A DNA stretch of 29,552 bases from UBA11612 sp963976395 (GCA_963976395.1 CAXBLG010000039.1:1-29552); one strand, 5' to 3'; shown: positions 16,401 to 24,602, counted from the stretch's first letter. Translations and numbers: made by a program. Notes: generated from the sequence alone by a model not told the origin.

Positions 16401-17268
16401 CCGCAACTTAACAAATAAGTGCAAATTTCACCTGCAACTAACGGCTGCACTCGCGGGCAAAGAATGCTCGAATGTGCATGTAAAACAACAGGTTAATTGG
16501 ATTTTGTGTCCAAATAGCCAGTAGCGCAGCGTGCCGAAACGAGGGGGTAAAACCGCTCACCGGCCCGCCAATAAACACTGAAACGGCTGTATCCAGACCG
16601 GCCACCGGCAGGACACAGAATAGACCCAAAAATGGGCACCGTTTCATTGGAATTATGGAATTTGGAGCTAGACCATGACGCACCACATTATTTCCCTGTC
16701 TAGTATACGGGCCGGGGACAACAGCCACACCTCAAGCCGCGTTGAAGACGCTCGATGTGATCCCTTGCCAAAAAATGGGGTTGCAAGCGGAGAGAACGTT
16801 CCCGCCGCCGAAGTCTCTTCTCGCTTTGCGTGGGCACGCCCGTCCAACGACCGGGCTGTGACCATGGCAACGGCGCTGAGATATCTTGCGGCACGCACGG
16901 CTTCGTCCACGCCCTAGCCCGGATATACACAATGCAAGACCCCCCGGTTCTGGAGGTTTGCACGGACGTTGATCACAACCCGAAACATGGGAAGCGTTTG
17001 CGCTACAACGCCACCGTACGGTTCGGCGCGCAGTCACACGTTGATCTTGTGCATTTGTCGGCGCCGAGAAGCCCGCATCACGTTCAGCGATGGCGGCGGA
17101 TCGGCAATCCAACAAAATTAATCTCCAAGGTGCTGATGCTAGATTCTGCGGTCCGTCCCGCGAATACGAATTGGCCGGGACAATTATCGCCGCAACGCGG
17201 TCTGACTAAGAGCAATTACCAGACAGCTGATCAACAGCTGCTGAATAAAGGGAAAGTGGAGTACCGGC
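16401..17268. other. 868-base stretch without a secure gene, between luxI and the aminotransferase homologue
   Basis: No recognisable protein is encoded. Two rightward frames are possible: 16675-16917 (80 residues, listed separately) and a frame from ATG 16932 to 17321 (129 residues, no recognisable motif, running 53 bases into the aminotransferase gene in another frame). Just before the aminotransferase start, at 17224-17240, two CAGCTG hexamers are separated by ATCAA and could form a leader hairpin. The stretch could be a long leader, hold a small RNA, or contain decayed sequence. Confidence 0.5.
16675..16917 (+). CDS. Possible small protein, 80 residues, unrecognised
   Basis: The ATG at 16675 has a GGAG site at seven bases, good spacing, and the frame encodes a polar, slightly basic 80-residue peptide beginning MTHHIISLSSIRAG. 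It has no signal peptide, membrane segment or known motif. Third-position GC is unremarkable. It lies beside the quorum-sensing operon and upstream of the aminotransferase homologue. The only support is the ribosome-binding site and position, so it may not be real. Confidence 0.25.
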   Translation: MTHHIISLSSIRAGDNSHTSSRVEDARCDPLPKNGVASGENVPAAEVSSRFAWARPSNDRAVTMATALRYLAARTASSTP

Positions 17269-18654
17269 ATGACCGCCCCGGCGGAACTATCAACGACCAG
17301 TATAGTTCGAGAGAGACTTAACACTAAGGCGGAGCAAGCCTTAACGGATTTAGAATCCCGCACGAGCCATTCATGGCGGAACGCTCTCGACCACACCAAG
17401 GTATTGCCGGACTCTGTCGACTTGGCCGGCGCGCCATCGCTTAGCTTGTTTATTCGCTCGTCGAGCGGGCCGCATGTGACAGATATTGACGGAACTCGGT
17501 TTCTCGATCTCTGCATGGGCTTTGGAGCATTGATTCTGGGCCACACGCACTCAGCAGTTCACAATGCCATCGTTGAGCAAGCCTCGAGAGGCTGGCAATT
17601 TGGCCTTCCCAATGTCGATCAAACCGAGTTCGCTCAGTTGATTCAATTTGCCGGCCCTGCAAACGAACGTGTCGCGTTGTGCACGTCGGGTAAAGATGCC
17701 GTCTTTTTGGCCATGCGCGCCGCACGGACCTTCACCGGCAAAAACATCATCGCCTCGTTCACCGGCTCGTGCCACGGCGCTTACGAGCACAGAGTTACGA
17801 GCCACGATGTGAACACCCCCAGCCCTGCACCTAGCCGGATGTCAGGTATGAATCCTCAGACGAACGTTGTCCTGCCCTATGGCCATGCAGCGGCGCTCGA
17901 CCAAATCCTGCGGCGTAAACACGATCTCGCGGCCGTCATTGTAGAACCCATCCGAAGTAGCAATCCCTCTGCCGCTCATACTGATTGGCTTCATCAACTG
18001 GCGCAAACATGCCGTGATGCTGGGGTCATTATGATCCTTGATGAAACATACACCGGATTTCGCCTCGCCTACGGCGGTGCGCAGGAACTGCTGAGCCTTG
18101 TGCCCGATCTTGTTACTTACGGCGATATCATCGGTGGCGGGCTTTCACAGGGCGCAGTGGCCGGAAGAGCTGATATCATGGGCATGTTCTTCGGTACGGC
18201 AACGGGCCGTACAGCATCCGCTGACGGAACCTTTGCGGGCAATCCCCTCAGTATATCGGCCGGCATTGCGACGTTGCGCTACCTTCGGGAGCACCGCGCA
18301 ACGCTCTACCCAACTCTCAACGAAGGCGGACTCCGACTGGCGAAAGGATTTAACGCCTTTGCAGCCGCAGAGCAGCTGCCTGTAGAAATGAAGCAAGTCG
18401 GCTCGATGTTCCGAATCGTGTTCCACCGGGACCAAAATCATAACCACAAAATCTCTGCCTGCACTCAAAGCGCGGCGGAGGCAGCGTTCTACATCCTGGC
18501 GTTAAACCGCGGCGTCCTTATGCATGCGGCGCAGCGCGGCTTTCTTTCGCTCGCTCATAACCGGGAAACCATCGACGAAGCCCTGGATGTTTTTGTTGAG
18601 TCATTGCGGGATGTACGCGACGACGGGTTATTCCCCGCGCCGCCCAAAAACTGA
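17269..18654 (+). CDS. Class III aminotransferase-fold protein lacking the PLP lysine
   Basis: A 461-residue homologue of glutamate-1-semialdehyde aminotransferase (HemL) and related fold-type I PLP enzymes. Family landmarks remain: the TSGKDAVFLAMRAARTFTG phosphate-binding region (from residue 139), VIVEPI with Glu226, the pyridine-nitrogen aspartate Asp258 in LDETYTGFRLAYGGAQ, and TFAGNP (321-326). The catalytic lysine, which lies in GKIIGGGLPVGA of HemL, is replaced: the sequence reads GDIIGGGLSQGA with Asp286 (codon GAT). The PLP-stacking tyrosine of the CYHGH motif is also changed, to GSCHG. It therefore cannot form the normal internal aldimine, and is a pseudoenzyme or has different chemistry. 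GGAG lies seven bases before the ATG. It is not in an obvious operon, and is next to the QS genes. Confidence 0.9.
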   Translation: MTAPAELSTTSIVRERLNTKAEQALTDLESRTSHSWRNALDHTKVLPDSVDLAGAPSLSLFIRSSSGPHVTDIDGTRFLDLCMGFGALILGHTHSAVHNAIVEQASRGWQFGLPNVDQTEFAQLIQFAGPANERVALCTSGKDAVFLAMRAARTFTGKNIIASFTGSCHGAYEHRVTSHDVNTPSPAPSRMSGMNPQTNVVLPYGHAAALDQILRRKHDLAAVIVEPIRSSNPSAAHTDWLHQLAQTCRDAGVIMILDETYTGFRLAYGGAQELLSLVPDLVTYGDIIGGGLSQGAVAGRADIMGMFFGTATGRTASADGTFAGNPLSISAGIATLRYLREHRATLYPTLNEGGLRLAKGFNAFAAAEQLPVEMKQVGSMFRIVFHRDQNHNHKISACTQSAAEAAFYILALNRGVLMHAAQRGFLSLAHNRETIDEALDVFVESLRDVRDDGLFPAPPKN

Positions 18655-18673
18655 GACGCGATCTGAGCTGAGA

Positions 18674-19957
18674 TCAATCTGCAATAGCCTGGTAGGCGCG
18701 ATCTTGAAACGCTCGCCGGGGCGCTTCGTTATCGCCGCCCTGCACCATAAAGATTTGAACCATATCTTCGTGCGGGTCCACGGCCCACCACACACCGCTG
18801 ACCCCGGGCCAACTGAAGGTTCCCGGCGAACCAACGCCCGTAACCGGGCTGTTTATGGCCATGTTATCCTTCACCGCCACGCCTAGGCCGAACCCCTCTC
18901 CGCTCCAAAAATTTTCAATGCCGACAAACGGCATTTTGCGTTGCGCCGGCGATAAATAATTTGCCGTCATGTAATCGACCGACCGGTGGGAGATAATGCG
19001 TGTTTTATCGAGTTGCCCGCGTCCCAATAGCATACGCGCGAACTGCAAATAATCGTCTGCGGTTGAATAAAGACCGCCGGCCGCATGAACCGCGCGCGGC
19101 GTTTGGTCAACGACCTTACGCGTATTTTCCCCCGGACCTATGGCGAGCCGCGTTCTTTTGTCTTTAGGCACAAAGAATGCGGTATCGCTCATCTGCAAAG
19201 GCTCGAATATCCGCGAGCTAAGAAACTCCGCAAACGGCATGCCGGCGGCCCGCTCTATCAATACGCCCAGAACGTCAAACGAGTTTCCGTAGGCGAAGGT
19301 CGTGCCAGGTATGGTGTCCAGCGGCATCTTGCCGACGTCTGCGATCCAGGGATCGAAGCCTTTATCGGCATACGCGTTGTTTCCCTCCAAGGCTGCGGCC
19401 ACACCACTTGTTGATAGGCCCGAGCGGTGTGTGAGCAAATCCACAACCCGGATCGGTTGGGGCGACGGCATTTTTGACACGGGGTCCATAGGATCACCCA
19501 ACAAAAAGGGATTCGCCAATTCCGGGAGCCACGGCTCGACGGGGTCGGATAGTTTCATCTTATGTTCATCGATCAGAATTAGCGCCGCGACCGCCGTAAT
19601 CGGCTTGGTCATGGACGCGATCCAGAAGAGCGAGTCACGCGACATGGGGATTTGCGCGGCCTTATTCTGCCAGCCGTATTTACCGATGTGCGCCAGAACA
19701 CCCTTGCGAAACAAAAGCGTGACAATTCCGTCGACCGCCCCGCGGTCCACCGCGCCCTGCATCGCAACGGCCAATCGCCCGAGCCCCTCCACTGAGAACC
19801 CTCCAGTTGACGGCGGCGACAGGTCGGCATGTGCGGGGCGCATGAGTGCGCTAGGGACCGCGGCAAAGAGACTGCCGAGCACGGAGGCCTCGAGCAGGGT
19901 TCGGCGGCGCAGCCCGCGCGCACGGCCACCGGATTCATGTGAAATAAGCTTGGCCAT
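18674..19957 (-). CDS. Tat-exported serine hydrolase, beta-lactamase (class C/EstB-like) family
   Basis: A 427-residue member of the beta-lactamase-related serine hydrolases. The nucleophile motif SxxK is SMTK at residues 115-118, and the second motif YxN is YGN at 223-225. No clear KTG box is seen; the equivalent region reads GTFSWPGVSGVWW, the WxG-type third motif of esterase-like members. That argues for an esterase or transesterase over a true beta-lactamase. The N-terminus RGLRRRTLLEASVLGSLFAA is twin-arginine-like, with likely cleavage near AHA at residue 44, so it is probably periplasmic. GGGAG precedes the ATG at seven bases. It converges on the aminotransferase homologue with 19 bases between stops. 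Substrate unknown. Confidence 0.9.
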   Translation of the reverse strand: MAKLISHESGGRARGLRRRTLLEASVLGSLFAAVPSALMRPAHADLSPPSTGGFSVEGLGRLAVAMQGAVDRGAVDGIVTLLFRKGVLAHIGKYGWQNKAAQIPMSRDSLFWIASMTKPITAVAALILIDEHKMKLSDPVEPWLPELANPFLLGDPMDPVSKMPSPQPIRVVDLLTHRSGLSTSGVAAALEGNNAYADKGFDPWIADVGKMPLDTIPGTTFAYGNSFDVLGVLIERAAGMPFAEFLSSRIFEPLQMSDTAFFVPKDKRTRLAIGPGENTRKVVDQTPRAVHAAGGLYSTADDYLQFARMLLGRGQLDKTRIISHRSVDYMTANYLSPAQRKMPFVGIENFWSGEGFGLGVAVKDNMAINSPVTGVGSPGTFSWPGVSGVWWAVDPHEDMVQIFMVQGGDNEAPRRAFQDRAYQAIAD

Positions 19958-20051
19958 GACCCTGCTCCCAATCTCCCCGGACGAGGGCGAGCATAACGGA
20001 AAGAAAAATGCCGCGCATGGGAATACGCGGCAGGGTCACTGGCCTTTAAAT

Positions 20052-20137
20052 TGGTGCGGGTAGAGGGAATCGAACCCCCACTCCCAGAAGGAACCAGATT
20101 TTGAGTCTGGCGCGTCTACCAGTTCCGCCATACCCGC
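20052..20137 (-). tRNA. tRNA-Leu (anticodon CAA)
   Basis: On the minus strand an 86-base class II tRNA is visible, with the CCA end encoded. The acceptor stem is GCGGGTA with TACCCGC, followed by discriminator A and CCA. The anticodon stem CCAGA/TCTGG encloses the loop CTCAAAA, giving anticodon CAA for leucine UUG codons. A long variable arm follows, and the T-loop TTCGATT is intact. The G-rich T-stem contains one G-T pair. It lies alone between the serine hydrolase and the aminopeptidase gene. Confidence 0.96.
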
Positions 20138-20279
20138 ACTCGGGCGAGGGAGATAGAACAGGATGGCTGGAGTGTAAAGCGTCAAGAGCCGCCCGGTTGC
20201 CCCGCGCCTCCCCCGCAAAGGCCGTTATTTGCGTCAAAAACGGCGCGACAGCCCGCTGTTAGCCGGGAAGGGCCTCCAC

Positions 20280-20307
20280 TTGACACCCCTGCGGCGGGGG
20301 TTAAAAC
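20280..20307 (+). promoter_or_regulatory. Possible sigma-70 promoter for the aminopeptidase-methyltransferase genes
   Basis: A consensus -35 TTGACA (20280-20285) is followed after 16 bases by TAAAAC (20302-20307) as a -10. This would start transcription about 130 bases before the ATG at 20444. The spacer holds CCCC-TGCGGC-GGGG, which could form a small hairpin. This is a sequence match only. Confidence 0.4.
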
Positions 20308-20443
20308 AACCTCGCGGTCTGGATTTACTGACCGTTGGCGCCAAAAGCGCCGCCGAGCACCGACCCCTCCCCTGAACACAATGAGATCGAGATCAGCCGA
20401 AATCGGACAATCTTGTAGCGGCCCACCCCTTTCAGAGAAATTT

Positions 20444-21880
20444 ATGTCAGCCCTTCCCCAGCCCTACCGCGATCTTTTGAACCGGATTGGCCCTCTCAAC
20501 CGGGTGCACAACGGCGACGAAATGGCGCTGGCGGTTCAGGCCTTGGAAGAGTTTTGCAAAACTCTCGGGCGCGGCAAAACCATCGTCCACACCTACGAAC
20601 CCGGCACGGTCTGGAATCACTGGATTGTGCCCAAACGCTGGAAAGTGCGGGATTTTCGCGTGACCGGACCGGACGGTATAACCGTCGTCTCAAAGGCCGA
20701 TCATCCGTTGGCGTTGTGCCCGTACTCGAACGCCGTCGATATCAAGATCGACCGCGCGGGCCTTCTTGCCAAGACCCTGACCCATGACGACCGTCCCGAC
20801 ACCTACGCCTTTTATTTCGCGCGCATGTATCGCCATTGGGAACCGGGCTGGAATATTTCACTGCCGAAGACCGTGATCGATACCCTGCCGGACGGCGAAT
20901 ACCACGTTCTGATCGATGTGGAGCTGACCGATGAGCCGATGCAGGTTTTCGAATATGTGGTCGAAGGTCGGCGCCCCGACACCGTCGTCATCCCCGGCCA
21001 CCTCGACCATCCGGGCATGGTCAACGACTCCTTGTCAGGCTGCATCGTTGCGCTGCAACTGGCCGAGGCCCTCGCCAAAGAGGACACGGAATACACTTAC
21101 CGGGTCTGGTTGCTGCCTGAAATTATCGGCAGTGCCGTGCATCTTAAGGCAAACGAAAATCTAGTCCCGCACATCAAATATGCGTTGTGCCCCAATATGT
21201 CCGCGCACGACGCACCGCTCGCCATGTGCATGAGCAAAAGCGAAACCAGTCTGCTCGACCTAGCTTTACGGCTGGCCCTGCGTGAGTCCGCGCACGAGCA
21301 CGTCATCGACTCGTTTCACAAGTACCCTGACTGCGGCGACGAGATCAGCTTCGACACGGTAGGATACGGCATTCCCGCAACAACCCTCTCGCGGATCGGC
21401 GAGATGTTTAAGTATTATCACTCGTCCGCGGACAGTGTTGAAAATTTCCTGCAGGCCGATTGGCAAAAACGTCACAGCGACTACGTGGCCGTTCTGAACA
21501 CCGCGCTGACTTATCTGGAGCGCAATCGCACTGTGCAACCCTTGTTCAGCGGAAACCCGTGCCTCAGTAACCCCGACATTGACCTCTATTTGTCGCCGTC
21601 GAACGTCAACAATCTGCGCGTCAAAGATAGCGCCCTTAAAAACCTCTCCGGCGGCAATATCGACCCGCGCAACTTTATGGAATTCTTTCTCGACGCCATC
21701 GGCCGCGAGGGCGTGTCGATCATCGAAATCGCCGACGCTGCCGATGCGTCCTTTGAATTTGTCGCCGCCTACGCGCAAAAATTCCAAGACAAGGGCCTGG
21801 CCCGGCTTGACCCCGTCACGCGAAATCATCGTCTGGCAGTGGTCGCAAACACGGCGCTGACCGGCGCCGAACTCGTATAA
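20444..21880 (+). CDS. M28-like zinc aminopeptidase, DUF4910 type
   Basis: A 478-residue protein. The central domain is an M28-type aminopeptidase fold with likely zinc ligands and catalytic residues in PGHLDHPGMVNDSLSG (His186, Asp195), LPEIIGS (Glu226), PDCGDEISF (Asp296/Asp299) and KYYHSSADS (His326). An N-terminal DUF2172-like insert region (about 45-180) and a C-terminal winged-helix-like segment (about 395-475) complete the DUF4910-type layout. Such proteins occur in sugar, polysaccharide and natural-product gene clusters, and their substrates are mostly unknown. The frame is open to 20381, but ATG at 20444 begins MSALPQPYRDLLNRIG. It is followed after 27 bases by a methyltransferase gene, probably one transcript. 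Confidence 0.85.
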   Translation: MSALPQPYRDLLNRIGPLNRVHNGDEMALAVQALEEFCKTLGRGKTIVHTYEPGTVWNHWIVPKRWKVRDFRVTGPDGITVVSKADHPLALCPYSNAVDIKIDRAGLLAKTLTHDDRPDTYAFYFARMYRHWEPGWNISLPKTVIDTLPDGEYHVLIDVELTDEPMQVFEYVVEGRRPDTVVIPGHLDHPGMVNDSLSGCIVALQLAEALAKEDTEYTYRVWLLPEIIGSAVHLKANENLVPHIKYALCPNMSAHDAPLAMCMSKSETSLLDLALRLALRESAHEHVIDSFHKYPDCGDEISFDTVGYGIPATTLSRIGEMFKYYHSSADSVENFLQADWQKRHSDYVAVLNTALTYLERNRTVQPLFSGNPCLSNPDIDLYLSPSNVNNLRVKDSALKNLSGGNIDPRNFMEFFLDAIGREGVSIIEIADAADASFEFVAAYAQKFQDKGLARLDPVTRNHRLAVVANTALTGAELV

Positions 21881-21907
21881 CCTCGTCGATATTTTCGGAG
21901 CGAAGAA

Positions 21908-22807
21908 ATGGTTTTTCAAAACTACAACCGTGAAACCACCATCAAATGGTACGACGAGCACAGCAAGAATTATGACGCTGAAAGTTTTGTGCCGACCGAT
22001 GATCAGTATGCGGGCGATCTCTATCGAATCGAGTTGGTCCGCAAATTGCTGGCTCAGCACAAACCAAAAAAAGTGCTCGATGTCGGATGCGGCACCGGCG
22101 AGCCTTTGATGCGCTTGATCGACGATGGCGTCGATGTACGCGGCTTTGATTTTTCACCGGGCATGGTCGCGCAAGCCAAAGAAAAATTGAAAGCAAAAGG
22201 CCTGTCAGAGTCCTTGGTGGAAGTGGGCGATCTCCTCGATCCTGAAATTGTCAAAACCTACGGCGCGGGCCAGTACGATGCCGTCGTCGCCAACGGAATC
22301 CTCCCCTATATCCCCGAGCGCGATGTGCCGCACCAACACCTCTCGGCCCTCGTCAAACCGGGCGGTCTTTATATTTCGGCCTATTCCAATTCGCTGTTCG
22401 ACCTGTTCACTTTCAATCGCTTTACCATGCGGTTCTACACCGAGAATTTCATCAAACCGCTCGGCCTTTCAGACGCGGAGAACGCGGAGATCGTCGAGCA
22501 GCTCGAAAAACTGATCACCAACGCCGACAAACCGACCGCCATCCCCGAAGGCGCGCGCGACACGGTATTCGTGCGCGGCGACAACCCCTTCGAAATAGCC
22601 CCCGACCTCCTGAACTACGGTCTCGAGCAGATCGACTTGCTGTTCTACAAATTTCACGCTCTGCCGCCGCTGTTGAAGGGTGCAAGCCCTCAGCTGCGGG
22701 AAATCTTCATGCGGGAAAGTCGCGCATACGAAGTTGATCGCGCCCGCGATTGGCGCGGCCATTTCCTGGCCTCAACATTTATTACGGTGTGTCGGAAAAA
22801 GGCATAG
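21908..22807 (+). CDS. Class I SAM-dependent methyltransferase
   Basis: A 299-residue methyltransferase with a Rossmann fold. Motif I is VLDVGCGTGE (56-65), followed by the acidic strand-2 end GFDFSPGMV and the motif near YDAVVANGILPYIP. The N-terminal WYDEHSKNYDAE is typical of small-molecule methyltransferases. The remaining C-terminal half (from about 155) is family-specific and may bind substrate. A GGAGCGAAG ribosome-binding site precedes the ATG. It lies 27 bases after the DUF4910 aminopeptidase, so the two may act in one pathway. The substrate is unknown. Confidence 0.9.
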   Translation: MVFQNYNRETTIKWYDEHSKNYDAESFVPTDDQYAGDLYRIELVRKLLAQHKPKKVLDVGCGTGEPLMRLIDDGVDVRGFDFSPGMVAQAKEKLKAKGLSESLVEVGDLLDPEIVKTYGAGQYDAVVANGILPYIPERDVPHQHLSALVKPGGLYISAYSNSLFDLFTFNRFTMRFYTENFIKPLGLSDAENAEIVEQLEKLITNADKPTAIPEGARDTVFVRGDNPFEIAPDLLNYGLEQIDLLFYKFHALPPLLKGASPQLREIFMRESRAYEVDRARDWRGHFLASTFITVCRKKA

Positions 22808-22907
22808 CTTCGCGGAACACGCTCGGAAGAGAGCCCTCCTACAAATTTGCGGGGCGACGGCGGACCTGCTAGGAAAATGCGCCTCCATTTGGGAAGGAAT
22901 ACTCCGC

Positions 22908-23489
22908 GTGCTGCGCCGCCTTTACGATTGGACCATGTCGCTGGCCGCACATCCCCATGCCCTATGGGTGATGTTCGCGATCGCTTTTATTGAAAGCTCA
23001 ATTTTTCCGATCCCGCCCGACGTCCTGCTGATTGCGATGGTTCTCGCCGCACCGTCGCGCGCTTGGCGCATTGCCTTGGTTTGTAGCGCGGGCAGCTTGC
23101 TCGGCGGATACTTCGGCTACGCCATCGGATACTTCCTGTACGAATCCGTCGGCGCATCCATCCTTACCTTCTACGGCTACGAAGCGGCGTTCGAGAACTT
23201 CCGCCGCCTGTACACTGAATGGGGCTTTTGGATTGTCTCCATGGCAGGCTTTACCCCCTTTCCTTACAAAGTCATCACCATTGCCAGCGGCACGGTGAGC
23301 CTTGATCCAGTCCTGTTCGGCGTCGCTTCGGCCCTGTCCCGCACCGCGCGCTTTTTTTTGGTTGCCGCCTTGCTGCGAAAGTTCGGCGCCCCCATCCGCG
23401 CCTTTATCGAAACCTATCTGGGCCTTCTCACGACTCTTTTCTTTATTCTGCTATTTGGCGGCTTCCTTGCCCTCAAGGGACTGTCATAG
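22908..23489 (+). CDS. YqaA family membrane protein (DedA/VTT superfamily)
   Basis: About 193 residues, starting at a GTG with AAGGA nine bases upstream; the upstream frame to 22680 overlaps the methyltransferase and has no conserved look. The start MLRRLYDWTMSLAAHPHALW and the following ESSIFPIPPDVLLIAMVLA are characteristic of YqaA (COG1238). Later come GYFGYAIGYFLYE, a re-entrant region GFTPFPYKVITIASG and a C-terminal membrane segment. DedA/VTT relatives act in membrane lipid transport and the proton-motive force; the YqaA role is not settled. It lies 100 bases after the methyltransferase and 12 before dsbB. Confidence 0.92.
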   Translation: MLRRLYDWTMSLAAHPHALWVMFAIAFIESSIFPIPPDVLLIAMVLAAPSRAWRIALVCSAGSLLGGYFGYAIGYFLYESVGASILTFYGYEAAFENFRRLYTEWGFWIVSMAGFTPFPYKVITIASGTVSLDPVLFGVASALSRTARFFLVAALLRKFGAPIRAFIETYLGLLTTLFFILLFGGFLALKGLS

Positions 23490-23501
23490 ACTGTCAAAAT
23501 C

Positions 23502-24002
23502 ATGATCAACGCTGACAAAGGTCAATTTGCCCTCATTGCCGTCGCGCTTGCTTCCGCTGGCGCGCTGGGGCTTGCGCTCCTCTCTCAACACGCTTTTGGT
23601 CTTCTGCCCTGCGATCTTTGTTACCTTCAACGCGTGCCCCATGCCCTAAATTTTGTCGTCGGCGCGCTTGGCGCAATGTCCGCTGTGCCGCCCCGTGAAA
23701 AGCGGATCGTGTTGATGCATTGCGGATTACTGCTTGTTCTAAGCGCCGGTTTTGCCGGCTATCACGTTGGCGTCGAGGAACTCTGGTGGGCCGGCCCGGT
23801 GTCCTGCGGCGGAAGCGGAGGCGCGCTTTCCATGGAAGGTCTTGCGGCCGCCCTTACACAGTCCGCCCGCCCCAGTTGCGAGGAAGCCGCTTTCCGGCTC
23901 TTTGGTATTTCAATGGCCGGGTATAATTTTATCGCATCTGTCGTTCTAACCGGATTTTGCTTTTGGGCGATGCGCCAACGAACATGGTGGGGCAAACAAT
24001 GA
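23502..24002 (+). CDS. dsbB: Disulfide bond formation protein B
   Basis: A 166-residue inner-membrane protein of four helices that reoxidises periplasmic DsbA and passes electrons to ubiquinone. The first cysteine pair is PCDLCYLQR, in the usual position at the end of helix 1. The second periplasmic pair is split between SCGGSGG and PSCEEAAFRLFG, as in DsbB. The C-terminal helix ends FCFWAMRQ. Its stop overlaps the coq7 start by four bases (ATGA), so translation is probably coupled. The link is sensible because Coq7 makes the quinone that DsbB needs. Confidence 0.94.
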   Translation: MINADKGQFALIAVALASAGALGLALLSQHAFGLLPCDLCYLQRVPHALNFVVGALGAMSAVPPREKRIVLMHCGLLLVLSAGFAGYHVGVEELWWAGPVSCGGSGGALSMEGLAAALTQSARPSCEEAAFRLFGISMAGYNFIASVVLTGFCFWAMRQRTWWGKQ

Positions 24003-24571
24003 GCACCGTGCGCAAGCCGATCAAGACCACGGCAGACACCCGCTTACCCGGCGATCCTGATAAGGATGCCTTGATTCACAGCATGATCCGCGTCAATCAA
24101 GCCGGTGAATACGGTGCGAAGCGAATCTACGAAGGTCAGCTTGCCGTCCTAGGTCGCAGCGAGGCCGCCCCGGTGATCAAAGACATGCTGGCCCAGGAAG
24201 AAAAGCATCTCGACCGCTTCAACGCTTTAGTGGCCGAACGCAATGTGCGCCCCACCGTGCTTGAGCCCCTATGGCACATGGCCGGATTTGCCCTTGGCGC
24301 AGCCACAGCTGCCCTTGGCCGCGACGCGGCCATGGCCTGCACGGTCGCGGTCGAAGATGTGATCGGCGCGCACTACGCCGAGCAGGCCGAACAATTGGGC
24401 GAGGATGAAAAAGAGTTGCGTAATACCATATCCGATTTTCGCGACGACGAACTTCATCACCGCGATGTCAGCCTGGAAAATGGCGCGGAAAATGCCCCTG
24501 CTTATGAAGTTCTCACCGGCGCCGTCAAGGCAGGGACGCGCATGGCCATCTGGCTTTCAAAAAGAATTTGA
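23999..24571 (+). CDS. coq7: Demethoxyubiquinone hydroxylase (Coq7)
   Basis: A 190-residue di-iron monooxygenase that performs the last hydroxylation of ubiquinone biosynthesis at ring carbon 6. The di-iron ligands are readable in repeated helices: NQAGEYGAKRIYEGQ, QEEKHLDRF, VEDVIGAHYAEQ and DDELHHRD, which supply the EXXH pairs. The basic N-terminus (VRKPIKTTADTRLPGD) precedes the four-helix bundle. The start at 23999 overlaps the dsbB stop; the frame is open 42 bases upstream, but inside dsbB. It is followed after 31 bases by an RraA-like gene on the same strand. Confidence 0.95.
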   Translation: MSTVRKPIKTTADTRLPGDPDKDALIHSMIRVNQAGEYGAKRIYEGQLAVLGRSEAAPVIKDMLAQEEKHLDRFNALVAERNVRPTVLEPLWHMAGFALGAATAALGRDAAMACTVAVEDVIGAHYAEQAEQLGEDEKELRNTISDFRDDELHHRDVSLENGAENAPAYEVLTGAVKAGTRMAIWLSKRI

Positions 24572-24602
24572 AACCGTCCATCAAGTTAGCGCGAGAGTAT
24601 TT

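Noticed and set aside
17224..17240. CAGCTG-ATCAA-CAGCTG as a second lux box before the aminotransferase gene
   Set aside because: The spacing is CTGN5CAG, not CTGN10CAG, and the hexamers are themselves palindromes. It is better seen as a possible leader hairpin.
16932..17321. A 129-residue rightward ORF in the gap before the aminotransferase homologue
   Set aside because: It has no recognisable motif or clear ribosome-binding site and overlaps the aminotransferase start by 53 bases in another frame.
18660..18675. GATCT...AGATC imperfect dyad between the converging aminotransferase and hydrolase genes as a terminator
   Set aside because: The stem is only five bases with a mismatch and no T-run follows on either strand.
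19302..20063. A 253-residue rightward ORF antisense to the serine hydrolase
   Set aside because: It covers the serine-hydrolase gene, whose SxxK and YxN motifs and Tat signal are clear; the antisense frame shows no domain.
20153..20185. Promoter for the tRNA-Leu with TTGACG and TTCTAT
   Set aside because: The two elements are 21 bases apart and closer -10 candidates are poor, so I would not call it.
20036..20237. Short leftward ORFs overlapping the tRNA-Leu
   Set aside because: They read through the tRNA gene, which is fully supported by its stems, anticodon loop and CCA end.
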